Below are positions 47,404 through 59,500 of a stretch of DNA of 64,000 nucleotides, piece by piece; position 1 is the stretch's first letter; each line of letters begins with the position of its first letter. A model generated the notes under the pieces. That model searched no databases and was not told where the DNA came from. It worked only from the letters and a program-made list of their open reading frames with translations. Position numbers and translations under genes: made by a program. Source of the stretch: Dallia pectoralis (taxonomy: Eukaryota > Chordata > Actinopteri > Esociformes > Umbridae); contig CM055748.1 in NCBI GenBank assembly GCA_029465975.1, positions 2,342,891 through 2,406,890 on the forward strand. Direction: 5' to 3'.

Positions 47404-50400
47404 TTATACCACAGTGCCACTGGGCGAATTCCCGTTCTGTGCTGTCAAGTTCTGGGAGAGGGAACAGGAACCACCAAAAAGCAAAGCGGGATGCGGAGGA
47501 GGGAAGGAGAGAAAGAGAAAATTAGCCCATCCATATGTGCCTGCCAGTCCAAATATGTAAATATATTTAACTTCATTAACAGTTTCTCTACTCCTGTCCT
47601 TGAGTAACTCCGTTGTTGAGGAACTCTGTGCACAATGTTGTTGTAGCGCCAGACAAAACAACTAATTTAACTTGTCAAATGATAAAATCTAAATACAATT
47701 TAATTAGCAAACAATCGGAGAGACTTTGCTATGAGTGTGTATATATTTAGACTTTCCCCCACTGTGTGTAGGTGCCAAACAAACCACACAGGGACCAATC
47801 GCTTCTCAACCTGCTGAATCAGGAACGTTTGTCTATAGTAACAACATAAGTGTGTGTTGCTGGGGTCCCAGAGTTTAGAAACAGTGAACTAGTAGCGGAT
47901 GGGATAAAGCATTGTTACAGTACCCCCATTCAGACCTGAAGGCAGCACAGTATTATCAGAACTCACACCCAGAACTCACCGCTTTACCCGGTCGTGCCCA
48001 GGTGCAGATCAGGCCCTCCTGGCACGCGGTGATGATGCAGTCGTCCATGAACACAAGCACGGTCAGCCGCTCGTGGGCGATCTTCTTGCACACCAGGGGT
48101 TCCAGGAGCGGCACCTCGTTCATACGCGGGCACAGCGTGGTGCCCAGCACCTTGGCGGCGTCCAGGCGGCTGCTGCGCGGCGCCAGGTTGATCTTGTCGT
48201 TGCTCTTGCTGATGTTGCCCAGGCTGTGGTAACGCTTGTGCTCCTTCTCCCCGCCGACGCCCCCGGACTTGTCCGATTTCCGCTCCTGCAGAGACAGGGT
48301 GGCGAAGCGGCCGATACTGAACGGGGTGGAGTTGCCCCCTCCACTGACTCCGCCTCCCTCGGCGGCATTCTGGCCCTTGGAGACGTTGGCGACAGCCGGG
48401 TGTGGCAGGGAGTTGGAACGCGACAGGGAGCGAGGGAGTGGCAGGGGCATCGTGGGGGGCTGGTGGGGGTTAGTGGTGGGGTGGTGGTGGCCCTCCACCC
48501 CTCCTACAACCACGCCACTACCCCCGGACGTGTTGTTGATGGTGCCGCTGATTGAGGGGGGGATGGTGGGGCCGAAGGTGTTGGTGAGGGCGCGGGACAG
48601 GGGCAGCCGCGGGTACAGCACGTCATCCGTCAGGTCCCACAGGCAGAACTGGGTGTCCTGTCCCACTGAGCCGAACCGGTAGGTGACTGAGGGCGAGCCG
48701 CCCCTGGAGCTGTGACGGGAGAGGCGGGACAGTGTGCTGCTGGTACGCACGCGACCAAAGTGCAGCGCCCCCTGCTGCAAGTCCTCCTCACTGCCGCTCA
48801 GCTCCATGGGCTCCTCGTCCTCCAGGCTGGTGGTGAAGGGGTCAAAGGCCACCACGTTGACCCAGGACTTGTGGCCGTGACCCCGGGCCACCACTCGGCT
48901 CTCCGCAAACGACCACACCGTCACCAAGTCGTCCTCGCCGCCCGTGGCCAGGTATTTCCCGTCGGGGCTCCAGGAGACGCACAGCAGGCCGCCAAAGTAG
49001 CTCTTCATCACCCCCTGGAGCTCCATGGAGTCGAAGTGGAAGACGCGCAGGCAGCCGTCCTGGCCCACGCACGCCACGTGCACACCGTCCGGCGAGAAGG
49101 CGAACTCGTTGAGGCCACCGTCGCCCACGGCCCAGCGCAGCAGCGGATTGCGGGGCGTCTTGGTCTTGCAGGCGTACACGGCGAAGCCCTCGCCCTGGCG
49201 CAGCAGGGAGTACTGGGGACAGGCGGTGCCACACGGGTGATCCACGTTGTAGAGGTAGAGGTGCCCGCTGGCGTGGGAGGCCAGGAACAGGTTCTCAGAC
49301 TTGGGTAGCCATTTTAAACAGGTCACCTTGGACTTGTCTATCAACCTCTGAAAAGCAACATGCGCGAGGAGAAAACACAGACATTAGCAACACTGGAACA
49401 TTTAAATCGTGTCTGTAATGCTCAGTAAAAGTTATTAAGGGTGGATCACAAAAGAACGTGTGTGGTAAAAGAGAAGTGTGTGAAATGTTCTAGGTAAAGC
49501 AAAATGTAGCGTGCCATTTTTAAACTTGAGCGGGATAATTGAAACAACCTCAGCTGATTCTTAGAGGTTGTGGCAGATTTCAGAACTCTTCTACACAGTA
49601 TGACACACATGAACATGGTTGATTAAAGTTAGACGTGGTTCTGTATGTAAATATCAGGATAGATTTTTCGAAAGAAGGTTCTGCAAGCCACAGACACACA
49701 TTTGGCACTGGTTAACCCATTTGCCGAATATGTATAACCAACATCAGGACATAATGACATCAATATAAGTGTGGGATTGGCCAAGGGTGGGGGTAGCCAC
49801 TTTAATCCTAAAGCCTACTCTGAGACCATAGGGCTTTAAGTCTTCAAAGAGATTTCACTAATAGGTCCCGAAGATCTTTTGAAGGTGTACAGCAGGGCCA
49901 GCTTTATGTTGCACCTCTATCATAGCATACCACAATTATGGATTGTTCTGGCCTCTCTAAACCGTCTGAAAATAGGGTTCTAGGAATTATTTTCAAACCT
50001 GTTAAAGACTCTTAAAAAAAACACTGAAGTACATTGAAACACAAACGGAGCCAGGAGTAAAATAAATAATCAAGCTTAAAATCTTATATCCGATTTTGAG
50101 CGAACACAAATGATAGACAGCGACGATGTTTAATGACTATTCTCGCAAATCACAAGGAATTTGCAAACCGGATGAGGAATCAGTAGCTGTGCACTACTTG
50201 GTCTGATGACCACAGTGACAATAACATAGTTTAGCACATGATCAAATACACAGGTACATATGACTGTCGAATATTTAATTTTGCCATACCAAACGACAGA
50301 TCTGTTCGTTACAAGTCATAATTTTTTAAAAAATATTATAGGCATGTTGGCATTAAATCATACAATATGATTGTAATTGTCGTTATTTTAATGATCACAT

Positions 50401-52351
50401 TACCGATACATCAACTCACTTTTAAGAAACGTTGTCCAAAACATTTAAAAGGTGTTTCATTTTGACTGACCTGATTCACATTAGCAAAATTTATATTTAA
50501 ATTAACCATTATTATTGGCAGACACAATTTAAGCATCATTGTAAAAATGTTACATTTCAGTTATTTACATTTTACTAGCCTAGAGTGTTTAGGCATATCC
50601 TAAAACAAGCAGTGTGTACATTTATTATTTGATGGGTGGATCACGTACATTAAACATGACCTGAACACGCCCATACATTGACTGTATTGCACAGGAGCCA
50701 CTGACTTGCTGCTCAATTAAGAATACACCTATCCTTACTGGCAAGAACAGTTCATATGTATTTATAAACGTTAACGGTATCTTTCAAGTAAGTGGAACAT
50801 TCATGACCAGAGGTTCCAGCATGCATTGCTTCTATAGAGAATACGGTCTATTTTTAGCACTTATGGTTAGCACTCCACATGCTCTGAGCATTGTGAGATT
50901 AAAAATAAAACAGTGGAAGTGGTCTTCGGTCAACAGGACCAAATGAGGTTAACAGACTCATAGGAGAAACAAAAAGCCAATCTAAAGAGATGTATTCAGA
51001 CATCATACCACTCAATCTCCTGAATTAAATTAAGAACAATCTCTAGAAAGACTTCAAAAATATATAAAGGTATCTGCAGTGTACAACTGTGATTGTGCGA
51101 TATAAAGCAAATGACAACACCGACTAAGTCTAGTGCTCAACCCTGCTCTTAAAAAGAAAAGATAGGAGGACTCAGACAGACTAATCCGCAATACACACAT
51201 ACCTCCTCATTAAAGAGCTTGCTTGTCTCCTTCTTTATGGGGTCCAAGTATTGAACCTGGCCCGCGGAGAAGCCCACAATGAGGGCCACACTGTCCGCTG
51301 TGGCCGAGTACTGGTTGAAGTCATGGCAGGTGGGCTGTGTGCCTTTGTAGATACGCTTGTCTATGGGTTTACTGAGGTCCACAGCCTACGAAGACAACAC
51401 AAACCGGGTGAAGTCAGAAGCATGAAGTGGCATTGGAAGATAATTCAACAGAAACTTTAATGAATGACTACTAGTTTCTAGTTCAGTGTTCACACCGCTG
51501 GTGGTCGTTCGGTTAGTGCACTTTCCATTTTATAATTATCTTAGAATTGAGGTTATTCGACAAACAGAACACCAATGCAAATGTTTTTATAATTATTATT
51601 TTGTAGTAAGTGTTTATGCATATAAAAAAGAAAGTGTTATCTAAAAGAAGATGCATTTATTTTTTATAAAATGTAATTTACAATACTACATGTGGTTACA
51701 TTCTCACAACAATATAAATATGAACAATATAAAATTATACTCGACCCAATAAAGGGCGTTACATGTTTAAACCGTTTATTCTGATAGACTGATGCCTTGG
51801 GTGATGAAATGTGCATTAACACATGAGCAAAATAGTCTGGGACTGGGACACTGCAACTGATTTTAACATACATTTACATCAAGATATATAGCAAATTACC
51901 TAACATAATTAATGAATTAATGTATTAATTAATTTGAGCCGGCATCCTTCCTGATCCAACTCACCTTCTTGATATTTGTGTAGGTGTAGAAATAAAGTTC
52001 CCTCCCGATGTTGAAACACACCCGCTCAGATTCCTCGCTCGGGTCCTCCGGCTGAAGCTTCACCATGGACACCCGGACAGGAGGGAGGAAGCCCGCTGGA
52101 GAGGAGGCAGCTGCGGCATTGGAGGAGGCAGCTCCGGGCCCCTGCGCCAGACCCACACCGACACCACCACCGCCGGGTATCGAACCCGGTCCACCCCCGG
52201 GGCCCAGCGTGTTACCCGCGGACGCACCCCGAGCGAGTCCGCCCCGCTGTTGCGAGTCCGAGAGGGTGAGCAGCTTGTAGGAACCCTCCCTGGTCCGGAA
52301 CTGGGATTTAATCTCATTTATATCCTTCAATGCGCCTCCATCACCGGCCAT
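47404..52351 (-). CDS. dmwd: DMWD, WD-repeat protein of the WDR20 family, complete
   Basis: Exons in transcript order: 52351-51965, 51385-51203, 49347-47980, 47451-47404 (stop TAA). All junctions are GT-AG and in phase, giving 661 aa (human DMWD is about 670). The start is the second in-frame ATG; MAGDGG...DINEIKSQFRTREG aligns with the known N-terminus of the family. Seen: a low-complexity Gly/Pro/Ala linker, RVCFNIGRELYFY, KPIDKRIYKGTQPTCHDFNQ, WD-repeat blocks (LFLASHASGHLYLYNV, NEFAFSPDG, WSPDGKYLATGGEDDLVTVWSF, GHGHKSWVNVVAFDP, YRFGSVGQDTQFCLWDL), the PLPRSLSRSNSLPHP segment and a C-terminal SPSGTVV. DGCLRVFHFDSM, YSLLRQGEGF and the PRSLSRSNSLPHP block point to DMWD rather than WDR20. 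Known: WDR20 family members bind and activate USP12/USP46 deubiquitinases. Exon 3 carries most of the protein, with very high GC at third codon positions. Confidence 0.94.
49348..51202 (-). other. dmwd intron 2, nothing recognised
   Basis: AT-rich intron between the short WD exon and the large exon. No mobile element, tandem array or RNA gene was seen. The first intron (51386-51964) is likewise featureless. Confidence 0.5.
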
Positions 52352-52399
52352 CTTTAGTACAAACACGCCGCACAGGAAACTGAGATGTTGACCTGGAAC

Positions 52400-52640
52400 C
52401 AATACTAGAGACTAAAAGGAATATGGGACCGACGAGCATAATTATTCTGCCTATAGCAACTCCAATGCATGAATGGCTATTCAATACACTTGATATGACA
52501 AATGTCCAACTTCTGGATGGGTATTTGGTGTATCACTATCAATTGAACTAGTCGCGTTATTGCAATCAGCCAGTCGGTGACGTGGTCGATGACGTTGCGC
52601 GCACTCATTGGTCGATGCATGCGTGAACTTAGCTGGGGAC
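52400..52640 (-). promoter_or_regulatory. dmwd: dmwd promoter region with paired CRE half-sites
   Basis: Upstream of the dmwd start lie two TGACGT half-sites 12 bp apart (52578-52583 and 52590-52595), then a cattggtc inverted CCAAT box and gcgcgc. The first half-site extends to TGACGTGG and so also contains an ACGTG core. The map4k1 stop is only about 1.2 kb further up, so this short spacer (52352-53594) must hold the promoter. Confidence 0.45.
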
Positions 52641-53594
52641 CGCGTCCCACCTCTACATGAGCTGCTTATGTATGTACAAGCATATTATGTGCTACTCAGG
52701 AACTAGAGGCAATCATATTCCACTATTGATGAAACCAAAAACACAACAGTTTGCAGTCATCTATACTTGTAACATTCCAGATTTCTTGTATTATTCGATG
52801 TACTCGTAAACATGTAATTTATATTTACAAAATGTGCAATGTCCAATGTGTTTTGTTATGAGGTATTGGCTGCATGTGCAGTTTGTCATTTGCTTTGTAA
52901 TCTATTTTCATTAAGAAGCACCAATAGATTGTCTGTCATTGTCACTGAAAGAGTTCTATAAAGATACTTTTCTGTTCATGTTGATTAGTAATTTATGATA
53001 ATTTATGAAACGTTGATTGGTAATATTTTATAGGTATATTTTTAGGGATTTCCGTACAGCTTTAATTCGAATAAAGCCCAAAAGATCTCCAGAAATCTTT
53101 TTCATTACAGAGTGTAGGGTTGATGAAGACCGCATATAGATTCTAGTTCAAGTCAGACGAATGTGTGTATAGGCAATTTATATCAAGCTTGAAATGTAAA
53201 CGAATGTTTTCTAAAGAAGAAGCTAAAACTGGGCCATCACAATTTAGTAAATGTTCCCTTTTATTAGAATACATTATGATGGGAATCATATCATGTACGC
53301 CATCCAGGGACGAACAGACAAGCCCGGAACTGTACTTCCGTAACAGGATAAATAGGTCTACGTAATGAATGCACATATCTGTCCAGGCACAGGTGGGCAT
53401 CTCCGACTCCATGAGCTGGGCAGTGGAAGCGCTCCCTCTGCTCTCAGACGGCGAGGGATGAATATTCAGTCTTTGCTCCGGTAGCCTAACAGCGTGGCGG
53501 CATTGTTTCGTCCAGGCCTCTGACCCTTGGCTGCTCCTTGAAGTGTTTTTTTTTGCTGGTGCTACTTTGAGCGTGGCGCCGTGTGCCAGGCCTC

Positions 53595-56500
53595 TCACGG
53601 CACTTGGACGTAGTTCTCGGCGATCTCCAGGATGTACAGGTTACAGAGGCCTGAGTGGTCATCACTCGGCCGTGTCTCCATGACAACCATCCTGGGTCAA
53701 TCAAAACTGTATTTATATATATATCTCTGTGTTCATAAGTGGATGAGTTGTATGTGTGTGTGTGTGTGTGTGTGTGCATATGTATATGTGTTTTCATGCA
53801 GGAGTATACAGGCACACATACCTGTCTGTTCCAACTAGACGAAAGATCTTCTTGGGGTCTGTGTACTCCTGCAGCACGTCCGAGCCCTCTCCTTTTCTCT
53901 GCCAGCCATGACGCCACAGTGCCATCAGACTGTTGTCAAAATACACTGAGACAGAAAGGCAGAGAGTAAGCTGTCTGTTCTAACCATTGGCCCACACACC
54001 GTAAACCGTCTGACGGCGAATGACCACAACCCTCTGTGACGACACCCACTATGACCACACCCACTGTGACCACACCCACTATGACCACACCCCCGTCTCT
54101 CTCTACTCACCTACCGCCTCCACGTCAAAACTGAATGTGGTCTGAGCTTGCAACATCCTGTGGCTCGTCTGGGTTCCGTCCAAGCTTACTATGTTTACTG
54201 AATCTGGAGGGTAGAGAGGCCACACACACACAAACACACACAGAATGACATCAGCAAGAACACACACACACACACAGAGAATGGCATTAGCTCTGCCCTC
54301 CACGTTTCACTACCCTCCAGCAGGCTGATCTGGCATCAATACAGACATACTGCCTACCTTCCCTGCCTGATAGTGACATGTGACTTACTGTCAATGAGCA
54401 CCAGAACCGTGTAAGCATCTAGCTGGTTCAGCTGTACTCTGTCAAGACAGCGGCTCTCTGGAAAACACAGATACAAATAAATAAAAGGTTCACACTGGTC
54501 CGAACTCAGAAAGAATGCAACTGCGTTGAATTGCACGTCCATGGAGACACACGTGCCCCTGTCACGCGCCAGTCCACAGTACCTAAGCCAGTGTTGGTGA
54601 ACCAGGAGGTGTTGGAATTCAGGTTGATGTTGTCAAGCTGAACGGGCTGCTCGGGTCCAGGGCCCCGGTTGACCCGAATGCATACCAGCGGGTACTCCTG
54701 CTGCGGCGCCACCACCATCTCAAACAGACGCAGGGGACTTGGCAGCGGGAAGTCAAAGTTCTGCAGACCAATGAGATCCAGGACAGTTGGGATGACACAG
54801 GGTTTTTTTAGATGTTGTACAGTAGGAAGGTTCACGTGCTCACCTGTAAATGCTCAGTGTGGGGTGTTTACCTCATCTGTGAATGCTCAGTGTGGGGTGT
54901 TTACCTCATCTGTGAATGCTCAGTGTGGGGTGTTTCTCTCATCTGTGAATGCTCAGTGTGGGGTGTTTACCTCATCTGTGAATGCTCAGTGTGGGGTGTT
55001 TACCTCATCTGTGAATGCTCAGTGTGGGGTGTTTACCTCATCTGTGAATGCTCAGTGTGGGGTGTTTCTCTCATCTGTGAATGCTCAGTGTGGGGTGTTT
55101 CTCTCATCTGTGAATGCTCAGTGTGGGGTGTTTCTCTCATCTGTGAATGCTCAGTGTGGGGTGTTTACCTCATCTGTGAATGCTCAGTGTGGGGTGTTTC
55201 TCTCATCTGTGAATGCTCAGTGTGGGGTGTTTCTCTCATCTGTGAATGCTCAGTGTGGGGTGTTTCTCTCATCTGTGAATGCTCAGTGTGGGGTGTTTAC
55301 CTCATCTGTGAATGCTCAGTGTGGGGTGTTTCTCTCATCTGTGAATGCTCAGTGTGGGGTGTTTACCTCATCTGTGAATGCTCAGTGTGGGGTGTTTCTC
55401 TCATCTGTGAATGCTCAGTGTGGGGTGTTTACCTCATCTGTGAATGCTCAGTGTGGAGTGTTTCTCTCATCTGTGAATGCTCAGTGTGGGGTGTTTCTCT
55501 CATCTGTGAATGCTCAGTGTGGGGTGTTTCTCTCATCTGTGAATGCTCAGTGTGGAGTGTTTCTCTCATCTGTGAATGCTCAGTGTGGGGTGTTTCTCTC
55601 ATCTGTGAATGCTCAGTGTGGGGTGTTTACCTCATCTGTGAATGCTCAGTGTGGAGTGTTTCTCTCATCTGTGAATGCTCAGTGTGGGGTGTTTCTCTCA
55701 TCTGTGAATGCTCAGTGTGGGGTGTTTCTCTCATCTGTGAATGCTCAGTGTGGGGTGTTTACCTTGATCAGCATGAACTTGTGCATGGGTTCGTACCACT
55801 GCAGGAGCACCACGCTGGCCTCCAGGGCGCAGCACAGAAACACACAGCCCCGATGTACGTTACTGGCTGCGGGGTGGACCACAAGACAGGTCAGCTGTCT
55901 GGTGCAGTAAGTTACTTTCTTATTTGAATTCAATCAGCATCTTTTAGACCGCGTGGTGTTAAAGACTCCACCCTGCAGCTCAGCGACTGAAACGTCAGAG
56001 TAAATTTCTCGCGTCTAAACTTGAATTTGTCTTCTCCATTCTTACCCACTGAGCAGGTCTTGCAGCCTTTGGTGTCCGGAATTTTACACGAAACCGCAAA
56101 CTTCCTGCAAATATGACGAAAATCGATGTTGTCTTTGGAGTAGTCAGAGTACATATTTGCACGTGTTTATGACAACGGAATATGGTTACCTAGGCAACAG
56201 TCTGTGGGTTGGCAAGGCCACCATTCGTTGGTCCTTCCGGGCCTGCTCGTACAACTCCTTCAGAAGGTGACAATGGAGCTGGGACGACTTACCTGTGAAG
56301 GAAACACACACGCATGCACACGTGTGATCATTTCAGTCTAATACAATGTCAGAATTGTATAATATGCCTATGGCTCGCTGAATCTCACCTGATACGGACA
56401 TGAGGACATTGCTAATGGTGTAGACCCAGCTGCACTTTCCTGGATAAAGCTGAAGGACAGATGCGTAAAAGGACATTTCAAGTGTATCAGGAGAGGGTAT

Positions 56501-59500
56501 GAACACGCCACATACAGACATTATTTGAATATGAGGTGCTGATGTTCGAGCAATAATGTCAGTCAATTGTACAGTCCCTCTGCATTGGGCGTGAGCTTCA
56601 TCGCTAACGTCTCGTGACATTCCAGGAGGTTCTCACCAGTTCCATGGTGGCCTCTGAGCTGTTCAGGTTGAGGGTGTAGATGCCCTCATCTGCTCCCAGG
56701 ATTAGGTGGTGGTCTTTGGTTGTAGGATTGTCCCACATGGTTGAATGATTCACTTTCAATGGACAGCCATGGAACACTTTCTTGAAGTACACCTTGGTAC
56801 GAAGTTGAGAGCAGGGGATATCATTACTCCCTTCACTGCTGAGCAAGTCGTTCCAAGTTTATAAAATCTTATTTAATGTGTTATACAAAAACTACAATGG
56901 ACACAGATTAGCACTCCTACTCTGAGATGCTTTTAAACATTCCATTCTAATTATTCATACTGTAGTACAGTTGCAGTAGTTTACATACGCACATCATGGA
57001 CATAAAAGTCATGACCACATTTGTCTTTCAATTATTTGTTTGAACTGTTCTTTTTCTGGGGCGGAAGGATTGTACAACAGACATTTTTAATAGAAAACCC
57101 CCCCAAATTTGGTGCACACGTACAAATTAATTTCAGGTAGTCTGTAATCAACACCAAGACAAAACTATACATGCACGGTTTTAGAAAAAGAACGGTAAAA
57201 ATAAATAATTGATCGCCCACTGTTGCCATGACAACCGTGCCCATGATGATAACACATAGCTCTCTGACTGCAACTGGGTGTCGACAGTGTTTCATAGAAA
57301 AGGGCGTGAGCACGTCCGTGCATCACGGCATCGTTACAGTCGCTGTCATAAACGTGGCGACACGCACTCCTGTGATTGGTGGAGACACTTACGGGCGGTT
57401 TCTTCAGGACTGGGCTTGGACATTCAGCCGGGTCCTTTAAACAGATACGAAACAGACGATAAGCGCGCACTCTCTGCAGCGGGTGGATCCACCTTTTTGC
57501 CAAACACCAACTTTACGAAAGTAAAGGGTCAAATGGCATGTATGAATTCTGGGTCACACATGTACCTGTACAGGTGTCCTCCTCCTCCTCTCCACCTTAG
57601 GGGGAAGCTCGGGTGGTTGAACAGCCTCTAGGCTGTCTGTCATGGAAACGGGATCTACAGCAGACACAATCATGATGTCACTACAATCATGATCTTGGAG
57701 AGATGCATGGCACAGTGATTTGATCGCTATATACGAAACGGTTGACTTCCAACGTCTTGGATTTCAGACAAAAGGCGTATGTGGGTGTGGCTGGATAACC
57801 GGTCAGTGGAGATGACACTCACCAGACTTGACGTTCCGTTGGGCGCGTGGGCGGGGGGTGGGCCGCTTTTGGGATTCACTAGAGGTCCGGTATAGGGTCT
57901 GGAGGTAGTACTGTGTCCGGCTACGGTCTTCCTCGCCCGTCACACTCTCCTCTGAGCTTGTACGAGCCTTGGGCTGCCGGGAACATTATTAAGGAAGTCA
58001 GGCATGTGGGAGCTTCACTGTCTTTATTCCGCGTGTCAGTGTCAATATGGACACATTGGGACCGTACGGGTCAAACGCGACCACAACACGGTTGTTGTTT
58101 ACCTTGGGAGGGAGGGGAGGAGGGATGTCGTCTATCGGGACCGTGCTGCTGTTCAGGGGGAAACATATCCGTGTTACACAGGAAACATATCCGTGTTACA
58201 CAGGAAACATATCTCCGTGTTACACAGGAAACATATCTCCGTGTTACACAGGAAACATATCTCCGTGTTACACAGGAAACATATCCGTGTTACACAGGAA
58301 ACATATCCGTGTTACACAGGAAACATATCCGTGTTACACAGGAAACATATCTCCGTGTTACACAGGAAACATATCTCCGTGTTACACAGGAAACATATCC
58401 GTGTTACATACACTCCATCAGATGGGAATGAGGATGTGGAGATGCTTACCTTCTGGAGTGGATAGACGGTCTTGGAGTTTGCGACATGGAGAGAACGGGG
58501 ACAGGATTAACAAACAAGTCGTTCACGCGGAGAGTATTTAAAAGGTTATTCATTAATAATCAAGTGTACATTCTAATTACATGTCTATATCATCGTAGTC
58601 ATCATCAGAGTCCTGGAATTGGTCTCTGGGGGAAGGAAATAAACATTGGTTTATTCGTCTTTTTAATAAAATGCATACAGTTACTTCTGAATGTTTTAAT
58701 TGACATGATGCCAGTAAACAGGTTGCTATGAATATAAAATGCATGTATTTCACAATTTCTTATTTTTTCTTTTGTAAAACACATTGAATTGCTTCTATGT
58801 ATGAATTGTGCTGAATAAATAAACGTGCTTGCTTGTTGTCAACAGTGGTCTATCAATTCTTAATTGGATAATGTGTCCCTAATCTGGCGGATTTAGAGGT
58901 GGAGCCATAATGGGTCAGTGTGATAGGCTGGTTGAGCAGTAATCCACTTACCTAATTGGGCTCCGGTCACTGCCAGTGGATCCCAGTGTGCTACTCTTCA
59001 GCGTAGATCGTAACTGAAGTACAGACAAAATCAAATACAGTTTATTAAGCTATCAGAAAATACGAGCTGCAAAGACACTAGGAAAAAACATAGTATACAG
59101 TCCATTAAAAACCATGTGGTACACATCCCTTTCTACTGATCTAATTCTGTTGATAACCAGTTTATAATATGAACACCTATAATATTGCCACAGCTAATCA
59201 CTGTGTGTCTGACAACAGCTCTTATCCGTTGTATATTATATAGACCTCGCCCCCTACGTGGTTTATTGTTTTGCATACGATAACACAATACGCACTCACC
59301 AATACATCGGTTAATTCTGTCTTCAAGGGCCTCCGGGTGTAGATCTGCTCCACTGATAACACACACACACACACACACACAATCATGTTTTGTACGCACA
59401 TACCGGGTGTAGATCTGCTCCAGTGATAATACACACACATGCTAACATGTTTTGTACACACACATACAATCCATAACACAAGTCATTTCTCAAAATAAAA

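Noticed and set aside
48073..49308. Several long plus-strand ORFs opposite the dmwd large exon
   Set aside because: They are shadows of a very GC-rich coding exon; the minus-strand frame has clear WD-repeat homology and the plus frames have none.
54669..55927. Two plus-strand ORFs of about 370-410 codons with [13 protein letters not shown] repeats
   Set aside because: They are a by-product of the 33-bp tandem array, whose length is a multiple of three, and they lie antisense inside a map4k1 intron and exon. No start context, domain or splice structure supports a gene.
57913..58541. Three overlapping plus-strand ORFs of 150-170 codons with RVTQETY/CYTGN repeats
   Set aside because: All three frames stay open because of the 22/24-bp array; they overlap map4k1 exons in antisense.
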